From contig CP099839.1 of the NCBI GenBank assembly GCA_030062745.1, forward strand, positions 21,895,324 through 21,959,323: a stretch of 64,000 nt of DNA, written 5' to 3'. A program made the position numbers and the translations under genes. How positions within the stretch are numbered: position 1 is the first letter of the stretch; each line of letters starts with the position of its first letter. Origin of the DNA: Capitulum mitella. Lineage: Eukaryota > Arthropoda > Thecostraca > Pollicipedomorpha > Pollicipedidae. The notes under the pieces are model-generated. The model was not told the DNA's origin and searched no databases. It was given only the letters and a program-made list of their open reading frames with translations. Shown here in pieces: positions 46,383-64,000 of this stretch.

Positions 46383-47002
46383 ACCAGGCACGTGGCCAGG
46401 ACTGTCCTCGGGAGGGGGGGGAATGACAAATTTCGTCATATGCCAGTGACATGTGACGAAATTTTTAGGAAAAACGGCATTTTTTGTAATTTACCTCGTA
46501 CTTGACGCATAGGAAAACATGTAATGTTTGTTTTTAAGGCACATATATTATCAATATTACGTATTCCTGCGAAATCGCCATATATCTAGTTACACTGCTT
46601 GGCTCGGCGGGGGGTGGGGACATGGCCCCCATGGCCCCCCTTGGCTACGTCCCTGATCGATGCCCACAGTGTCCCACGTGAGGCTCGGGTGGGTATGGGT
46701 GATTTAGAGGGCCACCCTGTCGATGGGCAAAACGGAGTATCTCTCGGTCCAGCCCAAGTAAATATCGTACTCGGTCATGCTACAGAAGAACTCGGGTTAG
46801 CCCATGCTGGCATAACTCGGGTAGAACCCCTTTTTAAGTTTGTGGCTCAACGCCAGTTTGCCCGAGTAATAAATTCTTAGTCCGCAACTGAGTTCTCGGG
46901 CAAGCCCGAACAGAACACAATTTTGCCCATGTTTCCAAGTATAAGGTGGGCTCATCCCGGCCAAATGCTGGCTGGGATGGCCCCACAAAGGAATACAAAT
47001 GG

Positions 47003-47095
47003 TTTGTTGTTTGATTGTTGTGGGTTAGGGCACATAGCCCTCTTGGGGCCAAGCGTCCGTATCTTGAGTCAAGGCTTGTGTCTCGTCGGGTGTCT
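47003..47095 (+). repeat. ~90-bp dispersed repeat, copy 2
   Basis: It shares a long block (ccaagcgtccgtatcttgag, flanked by gggttaggg and gggtgtctg) with 3805-3893 in a CNOT4 intron. The family is unknown. A SINE segment is possible. Confidence 0.55.
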
Positions 47096-47368
47096 GTGTG
47101 AAAAATACAAATCGACACCGCCGGTCCCGTCCAGCGTCCTTTGACGATGGGACCACATTTGCGGTCATCGTGCATGAACGACAGTTCTACGAACTTCAGT
47201 GACTGTCATTAGCCCACTCTCAAGCGCCAGACAGAAAACTTCCTCTAAAAAGTTACGCAGTCAGAGACGTAGACAAGAGGGGGCCATGGGGGCCATGGCC
47301 TCCTGAGTCGAGCGGTCCACACTAAATGTTTAGCGATTTCACAGGAATACGTAATAGTGATCATATAT

Positions 47369-48588
47369 CCCGTCCCCGACTGGGGGGGGGGCAGTTGACT
47401 GCCCCCCCTGAGGTTTTTCTGGGATTGCGAGAGAACCAACAAACACAGAGTCACGAAACTTTCTGTACCTTTTTCTCCATCAATTTTACGTCTCGTGTCA
47501 AAATTTTGACCTCAGGTCAGGTCAGGTGTCTCACCTAGATCAGGTCAAATAGACCTATGTCCAAAAAGTTTAGCGCCTTCTAACTTTTTCGCAAAACGAG
47601 ATATCTCAAAAATACTTTCAGGGATTAGTGATCGTGATAGATGCAACAAATCTGCTATCTCAGATTTGTCGAAATTTTCCGGGTCATTGACCTAAGGTCA
47701 AGCCCATTTTTAAGACATATCGCCGTTTTTCTCGGAAATTGACGGAATATTCCATAACATTTTTGGTGTGGAGTGAAGCAGACATCTAGTTACCGTCATT
47801 ACGCAAAGTATCAGTGACTTCCAGCCATTGACCTGAGGTCAGGTCACGAATAACTGAAGTGGGCCAAAATGTACCACCGTCAAAATCGACGATGAATTAC
47901 TCAGAATGGGTAGAAAATGGCAGAACTAGCTTGCACAGACGTCACTAATACTAGGAACCTCAAAAAGTTTGAAAAAGTAGCATATTTTGGAAATAAACAG
48001 GCTCTCGCGAATAAAGCTCTGCCAACTTTATAGATTGGCAACTAATCAATTTTTCCAAAATTTAAGCAAAAGAAACCATCACAAGAACCACAAAGATCAA
48101 TCAAATTGACATAGATCGTCTTTTTTCGCCAAAATAAAGGAACGCCAAAATTAGTTCCCGTCAATTTGGTACCGCATACGGCAGCGGCGCACATTGACGG
48201 CTGACGGGAGAATTACGGTGTCTTTAACTCAACGTTTCGGCGTATATATGAAACAAATCCGAGGAAATTTGACGTGTATCGGCATCGGCGGACATTTACT
48301 TGTGCGCTGGTGCCTTTACCTATGCGTTATTAGTCACAGCCCTTGAGATTCAGGCCATTTCTCGGTCTCATGCAGTGAGCTATGAGAAAACATGTATAGG
48401 GCGTAAATTGGCTTACGTATTATCTTAAACTAAAAATGAGACCAGTTTCGAGCTCTACTCGTCACAGGCTTTCCAACGGTATGCTTATTTTTATCGTGCG
48501 ACCAACCGCTCGTGAGTTAGAGGGGGGACAGTCAACTGCCCCCCCCCCAGTCGCCGATGTTCGGGACGGACCGACGGTCGAGCGCGGG
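47369..48588 (+). mobile_element. MITE-like element, family 1, copy 2 (nested)
   Basis: A 1,220-bp copy in the same orientation as 24671-25894, starting CCCGTCCCCGACTGG and ending GAGCGCGGG. The flanks are ATATAT on both sides, not TTAA. It is inserted in the right arm of the fold-back element. The left arm shows the unoccupied site (aatatatg in reverse). Confidence 0.85.
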
Positions 48589-48757
48589 ATATATGTTGCA
48601 AAAGCAAACATTACACTTTTCCTCTGCGTTAAGTGTGGGGCAAATTACAGAAAATTGCTGCTGTTTCTGATAAATTTTGTCATGTGCCTGTGGCATTTGA
48701 CAGAATTTGACAATTGGCCCCCCTGAGGAAAATCCTGGCTACGTGCCTGTACACAGT

Positions 48758-48972
48758 AACAGTATAGATGAACGACACGGTGGACTTTAGTGTATACTAA
48801 ACAAAACAGGCGTGGCAGCCAACTATTTATGACAACGAGGCAGATGCGGTGAATCGGCGGCGTTTAGGGACGCGCACAGCTTCCGTGCCTGAAAAGAGCC
48901 GGCACATGCCATACCCAGAGATCTTTCGTGTCCATACGAGTATTGCCTTCTACTTAAGGGCTTGCTTACATC
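48758..48972 (+). promoter_or_regulatory. Malectin promoter and 5' UTR region
   Basis: About 215 bases between the fold-back element and the ATG, CpG-containing in contrast with the gene body after it. No TATA box is seen. The transposon boundary limits how far intact proximal promoter sequence can extend. Confidence 0.4.
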
Positions 48973-49323
48973 ATGGCTCCAAAAATATTCCCACTTGCTC
49001 TTGTTTTGTTCGCCCTTCCCATTATGTCACAGGGGGGACCCAGCCTGAAAGTTATTTATGCCGTGAACTGTGGAGGAGAGTCCCACACAGATTCCAATGG
49101 GTTTACGTACAAACGGGATCCACTGATGGGTAAAATAGGTACTGCCTCAGACTACGGGAAGCAGTTAGATATTCAGCGTGTACCACAACAAGATAAGGCA
49201 TTGTACCAGACTGAAAGGTACCATCACAGCACATTTGGCTATGACATCCCTATTGTGGAAGATGGAGAGTACGTGCTGATCCTGAAGTTCAGTGAAGTAT
49301 ATTTTGATGCACCAAATATGAAG
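48973..49323 (+). CDS. MLEC: Malectin exon 1
   Basis: 117 codons: signal peptide and the first half of the malectin domain, ending YFDAPNMK at donor AAG/gtaaga in phase 0. Its 5' two-thirds has normal CpG content. Depletion begins near its 3' end. Confidence 0.95.
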
Positions 49324-52300
49324 GTAAGATTCATATACTGCTTCTGTTTTGTATTACCTTTACTTTGTGCAGGTGTGCTGTAGTCTGTTTTGCACATAAG
49401 GGATCATTCATGGCTGTGGGTATAACAAATTGCATTTTAAACATTCAAGTGACAGAATCTAATCACTCTTGATTTTGTCATCATGTGTTGCACATTACAC
49501 TTTTTGTGTAGTATATGCATGTGCAGTGTTTAGATGGTGTCTGGTGTACACAATTTTTTCAGGTGAAGTTCTGTGGTAGTATGATCTGATAAAGATAGGC
49601 AAAAATGTGCATTTTGGGGTTTATAGCCGATATGGGCTGAAATTTGGATTTAGATGCTTGTGCAGGACATTATTGAGTGGAAATATCAGTACCCTATGTT
49701 GACAGGCATAAGCAGTTTGTACTGTTCAGCATGTTATCTTGAATACATGATTACTGGGATAGGTTATGCAGTGATCTGCATTTTTGTACCTCCTCCATCA
49801 TTTTACCATGTGCAAGGTTAGTAGAAAAGCTGCCTGAATTGCAACAACTGCAGATAGTATCAAATGTGGAATACTGAGTACACAGATCTAGTATTTTGGA
49901 AAGGGAAAGGGACATCATGAAAAGGGGCATAATACATCCTAAACCAGGAGCTCCCCATGCATGTCATAAATTTTGCAGAGCTCCATAAAACTGCAAAATA
50001 CAGAACGAAAATACATACCACTCGACCTGAGGATCTGTGACTTTTTGTTGCAGATGTTTTGCTTTCTAGGCATCTATGTAGATATCAATGAACCTCATTA
50101 CCATGAGTTTTTCAGAGTCATAGTTTGGTTTAGCAAATAGTGTGGCTTGTCATATCAACAGTACTATATGAATACATCCAAAGCAATGACTGTTCATGTC
50201 TCAGGAAATGCTGTGTGGATCATCCTTATTTCATTGTTTATTGTTGCTTGCAGGTTGTTTTGACAGTAGCAACAATTCTTGGACCCACATAATGTGCATA
50301 CAAATGATGAACCTAACTGGTAATCTGAAAAAGTATTCTTCTAATCATAGGTCACTGAAATACTTTTGGCTATGACCTGATGGATATGAAAAAATGTTTT
50401 CAGATTTGTTTTTCATGCAGAGCATATGGCTGACAGTAGTATGACCCCAATCCAAATAACTACCCAATGGGTTTTTTACAGGTGTTTGATGTGGTGCTGA
50501 ATGGTGACCATACAGTGGTGCAAGACCTAGACATCTACCAGCGAGTTGGAAGGGGTGTGGCACATGACGAAGTGGTGCCTCTTTCCATACAGAAGGATCG
50601 GCTTAGCTACAGGGGAGATGAGTCTGACATTCAAGGAGGAAAGATTCGCATAGAATTTATCAAGGTGAATGTTCACTTTGCTTATGTTTCATATGCAGTT
50701 CTCATTTAGATCATTACAGTTTATTTGGATTAAGTCATAGTCATCATCAAGGTCTGGTGGTAAGGGAGGCAGACATGAGAGTTTGGTGCATGGCAAGCAG
50801 TGAGTTTGAGCTTGGAATGGGCAGGTGTGTTTGGTGCAAAGCAAAAGGGTTAGCAGGTCAGGGAATGGTGGTGTCTTGCAGTTCCATGTTGACAGAAATC
50901 CTTCATTGGCATTGGGTTTGGTGTCTGGGGTAAAGTCATGTCATATCTAAAGAATTTGGGGTTGTTCATGGTTCTGTGTCACATATCAAGCATATTGTTT
51001 GATATGCACAGCATATAAAGGAATTTGGTCCCATTACTGTTCACTTCAAATGGTGAGTATTGCACACACACAAACACACACACATATATAAATAAATATA
51101 TATATATATATATTCTTTAATACATTCTTATTATATGCCAGGGTATATAAACATTTTATGATCTCTGTCTGTTATCTGATGTTTCATATTAAGGTTCCCT
51201 CGTATTTATCGGGAAATTGTAAATTAAGCTGCCTAGATGCATATCATGGTTAAATTGGATTTCTCACGGACATCTCAGTGACATTTACCCCTTCATAGTA
51301 TGCAAAGTAGGTTGAACACTGATAGAGGAACATTTGGCTTATGTGGATACGAGCTCGAGCAATTCAGTAAAGGGCACTTTGACACAGTGAGGCTACAGTT
51401 GAAGAATGGTGGTAAGACAGATATGTTTGCAGTATGAATTACAAAGGAGCACAGAAAGTACAAGAGTCTAGTAAGGAACAATGCGCAATAGGTGTACACC
51501 ATAATTAATGTAGGTTAACATTATGTAAACGTGTTGCCGAACAACTCCAAGGTGACGCAGGAGTTGGTTCTTCTGCTCAGTGTTGTTGAGTCACGTTGGA
51601 TGAAGAGAGCTTCACATATCATGAGCTTCTGACAATTCACTGATGATTTTGAAATAACTTTGTTAGAGGTAAGAGTGCATCAGATGATGTGTGTCCTGTG
51701 AAGGCACATGCCACATTTGTGGACCATCTTCCGAAAATTAGGGTTATCACTGAAGGTACAGATCACAGGATTGGAAAAAGAACAAAGCATTGTTTAAGTT
51801 GCAGCATTCCCTCGTTTATTTCGCGGATGTAAATCGCTTCAAAGACTCAAAGGAACCACCTCTGTGGTCTTGGTTTTAAGATCTTGGTGTTTGTGACCAT
51901 TTGTTGTCAGCTCAAAGATTTTTCATTATGCCGCTTAGTGTGAGCAAGTGAACCGCGGTGTTGCAGAGAATTGTCACGTCTGTTTTTCGCTGCATCGTGC
52001 AACATAATAGAATGACAAAAAAATTTATGGTGATGTCATACTCATCGTGTATTTTGAGAGCCCTCCTTTGTGCTTTGAAACAACAGGTTTTCTGACCACG
52101 AGCATGAAAAAGAATCTAACGTTGGCTGCGTGCAGAAATGTCGAGAAGGAAACCGTGCGCTCCAACCTAACAGTAGATACGTTCGACATACTACAACAAA
52201 TATGGCTGGACGCATGACCATGCACCTGCAGCACGACAGTCCACTCAGTCACACTGAACAGCAACACGAAGAACCCTTCACCCGATAACAGGAGATCATG

Positions 52301-53258
52301 ACCACCGACATTTGAACAAGAGCACCATACGAACGACGCCTTCGAATCGTCGAAGCGGTTTTCATTCGCAGAATGAGCCCATCTGATAACTGCCAGGCGA
52401 ACATGCGAGAAATGGTGCAGTTTCATGAGGGTGCTCCACTCGGACCTAGATAGTGACTTGTTGGGAAAATGAATTCACTCTTGATTGACGTATGTGCGTT
52501 TAAATTGCTTCCCGGTCAAGTTCTGTCGCCGTGTAGACGGGCAACTGTACGAAATGATCGCATGCGTTGCGATTTTTTAGTTTCGTAAACTGCGAGTTCA
52601 GCAGACGTATATGTGTATATATAGACTATTGACGATTGTACTCTAGGAAGGCATATTGCACGTTGCCTCATTACTCTTTTTTCTGTCAAGCTGAGCAGCC
52701 AGTTTCACATAGAATGTAACCAGCCTTTCATGCGTCAATATGTAGCTATTTTCATTCTAAACCGAGATGTCCTTTTCAGGGGTACAGAGACAACCCAAAG
52801 GTGAATGCCATTCTTCTGCTCAAGGGGAATTTGGAAGGTAAGTTTCGTTAAGTTTTTATGCCAGTCTCTTGGCACATTGAAGTGCAGTCGAAAGATCTGT
52901 CTCTCTTGGATGTTTTTGCGGCCAGCTTGTCTGCTGCACGCTCTCTTTATATTTACTCGCAGTTCCAAGATTACCTTTTGTGTGGCATCGTAAGACCTGT
53001 ATTCTCTCCTGCGTGATTCATGTGTTTGTCTGTGCAGACGTGCCGCTGCTCCCGCCGTTGCCGGACGCTGGCCCTGTCGCCGATGAAGAGGTGATGGCCG
53101 AGGAGCCCACCCAACAGCGACCCTCCAAGTCTTCAAGTCGGCCCAGCGGCCCCCGCACTCCCGACCCGTACTCCAGCGACGAGACGTCCACCATGCTGCC
53201 CGTGTTCGTGGCCATTGGCGCTTTCATCCCCGTCCTGTTCTGCCTCTGCAAACTCTGA
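48973..53258 (+). CDS. MLEC: Malectin, ER diglucose-binding lectin, whole gene
   Basis: The exons are 48973-49323, 50482-50664, 52780-52837 and 53038-53258, with phases 0, 0 and 1, giving 270 residues. An N-terminal signal peptide (residues 1 to about 21) precedes a malectin domain (about 25-198) with the family blocks [44 protein letters not shown] and [16 protein letters not shown]. The SDYG, TERY and VYF aromatics and the RDNP aspartate correspond to the sugar-binding pocket of the family. An acidic Pro/Ser linker leads to a C-terminal membrane anchor ([17 protein letters not shown]) ending CKL. Malectin binds Glc2-high-mannose N-glycans in the ER lumen and works with ribophorin I in glycoprotein quality control. 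ATG 48973 is chosen because it starts the signal peptide. Confidence 0.95.
49324..50481 (+). other. Malectin intron 1, CpG desert
   Basis: 1,158 bases holding about three CpG. No genes or repeats are seen. Confidence 0.8.
50482..50664 (+). CDS. MLEC: Malectin exon 2
   Basis: 61 codons, [20 protein letters not shown] to [10 protein letters not shown], phase 0 at both ends (acceptor ttttttacag, donor gtgaat). Confidence 0.95.
50665..52779 (+). other. Malectin intron 2
   Basis: CpG stays absent to about 51190, where normal CpG content returns. A (CA)n/(TA)n microsatellite lies at 51062-51113. The rest has no recognisable elements. Confidence 0.7.
51062..51113. repeat. (CA)n/(TA)n microsatellite
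   Basis: CA and TA units with aaataaa interruptions, in malectin intron 2. Confidence 0.85.
52780..52837 (+). CDS. MLEC: Malectin exon 3
   Basis: 58 bases encoding [19 protein letters not shown] plus one base. The acceptor is ccttttcag and the donor gtaagt. It contains the last conserved malectin motif. Confidence 0.95.
53038..53258 (+). CDS. MLEC: Malectin exon 4: linker and membrane anchor
   Basis: It joins in phase 1 (acceptor tgtgcag) to give [12 protein letters not shown], a Glu/Pro/Ser/Arg linker and the C-terminal transmembrane helix, then TGA at 53256-53258. Confidence 0.92.
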
Positions 53259-53998
53259 ATGGTCGACGACGAGGCGGCGCCGTACCCTCGCTCGTGCTTT
53301 CAGCGGAGACAGGCGCCCCTCCCGGGCCGTCCAGCCTGAGGCCGATGGCGTTTGAGAACCAGCCATAGGGCACCTCGATGGCGTGTCAGGGTTGTGGTAA
53401 CGCTCGTGGAATGTGCCATGCAACGGCACTGGGGCGTGTCGCCGTGCCCGTCCGACTTCACCTGGTTACACGTTTGCGTGTGCGTCGGGCACCATTGTTT
53501 CGAGGTGCTATCACCCCACTGTCCTCATCGTGACCAGCATATCTGAACAGGACTTCTGCTGACATGACAAGCTTAAGCCAATCACGGTCGTTTATATTGG
53601 TGTGCGTTCTTATTTTGCTTTTTGCCACCGTGATTGTGTGTTTCGCATGTTCACATTTTGGTGTGGTCAGGAAGCTAGAAGTATTGTTTGTCTGGTTAGC
53701 TTTTCGAAGCGATGAAACAGTTATGCGACTGCGATTGATAGAAACGGGGGGGGGGGGGGGGGCGGCACCTTACTGTTAAGTACATGTGGCGTCGGGACTG
53801 CGCCGAGCCAGACAGCCGGCTGCCTCGGCTTGCACAAATCTGCGGTGTTCCGGGATTGCATCAGCACCGTGTGTACCTGCGGTTTTCGTCGGGCTACTGC
53901 GACTCAGCGATGATGACTCGAGTCCACTCGTACCAGAAGGGACGCCGGTTTGGATTTTAAGCCCTGACGCCTTCTGCGAAAACTTCCGAATCCTTGCA

Positions 53999-54004
53999 AA
54001 TAAA
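53999..54004 (+). terminator. Malectin poly(A) signal
   Basis: AATAAA 740 bases after the stop codon, the first in this 3' UTR. A G15 run (53747-53761) lies inside the inferred UTR. Confidence 0.6.
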
Positions 54005-54029
54005 GTATGGCCAGGAGCATGGGTACAGA

Positions 54030-55370
54030 CATGCAGACGTGCAGAATGCTTGCTTCAGGTGCAGGGTGACTGTTGTTGACTTCATGGTCGGGTGTCCTGT
54101 TTGTGCCGCTCTTGGTTGATCTCGTGGGGTTTTATTTGTGATCAAGCTTGTTGTTGTGTTGACGATGAAATGCACCAATATTATCTCAAAATTCGACAAC
54201 CTTTGTATCTTTGAAGCGGAGATACGCTGTTCAACAAACGATGACTATAGTAAAACGCAGAAAATACTCGAAAAGAACTGTGGTAAGTATCTTTGTTCAG
54301 AGCAGCCGCATTCAAATGGACATCAAAAGGTACAGCCTTGCTTTCGCTTACTCGTTTGTACTGGTGTTCAACCTATCGGGGAAAACACCGACAGCATAAT
54401 GAGAGCAGGGTTTGCTGGTGTTACAGACAAAACTTTTCATCAGCTACATTGTTAGTTTTATATGAAATGTATTCTTTAGTATTGTTCGATGCTCCTAGCG
54501 AACACTCGCAGAAACATACCTTTCCTGGATTCCCAGATAAATAGTACAGGATGAATCGCTGAAGACCTGCAGTTGGGGAACGACACGGTTCGTTCCTCGC
54601 GTAGGAGTGCCAACAAATTGGTACGGTCTGTAGATCAGTTCTCTCGAAGCACTAGAAAAGCTCGACAATCCGTCTTCAGAGGACTTTGGCAACTCGTTCT
54701 GGCCCCAGTTTCGATTTTGTTTCATGTTTTTGTCCACTTCTAGGTATGGTGCATTATACACGCATGCTACTTCATATCGTTCGGAGACAAATATGATTTT
54801 CCTTGATCTTTTTCCTGATCATTTGTTAAATTGGTCGGGCCCTGCCCTATCAACTGGAATTGGCAGTGTTGGCTCTATTTCCCCTGAAGGGATCCATGCG
54901 AATTGTACGGGAAAGCCTGCAGCCAGATTTGCTAAATGCAGGCACAAATCTGAACTTTTCCTTTCGACGGGACCCCACGGGATCAATAGATTGAGAGTGC
55001 CGTTTACCCATTCGAACCGTGATATCTGCGTTTGTTCTGATGTGAACCCCAGATATCATACGCCTGATTCTCCCGTCCAATCCGAAAAACCTACCGCTGT
55101 CGATGGCCGCAGCTGTCGGGTTTTGGTCAGACATCCGGTTGTTATCAAAATTGCAGCGATTTAAGTGTGATCAAGGCAATGGAGCATTCCGGTTGAAGTA
55201 TCCACCTCTAAAAACGGCACTAGGGTTGTCATTTTATAACATGTTGTCGAATTTGAGCTATATCATTCCAAAGTGAAAAAATAGCACCTTCGCACCTTTT
55301 ATTTGAACTTTGCAGTGTTCATGACAAATTTGAGTGTTGGATATGACCAGCACTTTTTGTTGTCACATCC
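54030..55370. other. Intergenic between malectin and the hnRNP gene; no gene seen
   Basis: Ordinary CpG-containing sequence. Plus frame 54724-55164 (146 codons) and the others lack domains. Confidence 0.4.
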
Positions 55371-55481
55371 GACAGCCGGCCATTTTCCCCGTACGTTGAG
55401 TTGCGCACGGTGGGGAGCCGGCGTTTGTCGACGTCGGGTGCAGATATCATAGTTCGGTGAAGCCTACGCCTAGACGTGAAA
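55370..55481 (+). promoter_or_regulatory. hnRNP-like gene promoter and 5' UTR region
   Basis: A short GC- and CpG-rich stretch directly before the proposed start codon. No TATA box is seen. Confidence 0.35.

Positions 55482-64000
<8,519 letters not shown>

Larger units (their letters stand above)
46383..48757. mobile_element. Fold-back element with ~270-bp inverted arms
   Basis: The left arm (about 46383-46655) starts CAGGCACGTGGCCAGGACTG. The right arm (about 47262-47368 plus 48589-48757) ends CCTGGCTACGTGCCTGT and matches the left arm in reverse over its whole length, including the gcgatttcgcaggaatacg block and the ggggccatgggggccatg block. About 600 bases separate the arms, among them a ~90-bp dispersed repeat. 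A family 1 MITE interrupts the right arm. No transposase is encoded. Confidence 0.7.

Overview
This is a eukaryotic window, almost certainly from an arthropod. The evidence is GT-AG introns of 0.1 to 5 kb, a long interstitial array of TTAGG (the usual arthropod telomere unit) at 56925-57311, secreted low-complexity Q/P/Y-rich proteins of cuticle or secretion type, and abundant short inverted-repeat transposons. A crustacean (a barnacle was considered) fits the GC-rich exons, but the sequence alone does not settle the taxon.

Layout. (1) 1-11.7 kb, plus strand: CNOT4, the RING/RRM/CCCH E3 ligase of the CCR4-NOT deadenylase, in nine or ten coding exons. Its 5' non-coding exon lies off the left edge. 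(2) 14.5-33.7 kb, minus strand: three tandem genes (called A, B and C here) for secreted repeat proteins. All three have a short start exon, a small signal-peptide exon and one long repeat exon, with identical intron phases (0, then 2). They are separated by MITE-like elements. (3) 38.8-40.9 kb, minus strand: an intronless, divergent seven-transmembrane receptor-like gene with a very long third intracellular loop. (4) 48.97-54.0 kb, plus strand: malectin (MLEC), an ER lectin, in four exons. (5) 55.5 kb to the right edge, plus strand: the start of an hnRNP A/B-type RNA-binding protein gene. A 4.9-kb first intron carries a satellite and the TTAGG array, and a GC-AG second intron runs towards the right edge.

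Mobile DNA. At least three families of ~1.2-1.3 kb TIR elements occur in two or three copies each. Several copies are flanked by TTAA and begin with CCC, which is the signature of non-autonomous piggyBac-like MITEs. One copy is nested in the arm of a fold-back element, and the opposite arm preserves the empty site. A further TIR element, a SINE-like tRNA head and several hairpins are present.

Three blocks are almost free of CpG: 1 to ~3330, ~49280-51190, and ~57930 to the end. They coincide with the 5' parts of the three conserved housekeeping genes and with nothing else. This is the footprint expected from germline gene-body methylation. The repeat-protein cluster and the receptor lie in CpG-containing DNA.

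The most interesting candidate system is the A/B/C cluster: three neighbouring secreted proteins sharing exon architecture and QQP-type repeats, presumably structural (cuticle, silk-like or adhesive). Their function is inferred from composition only.
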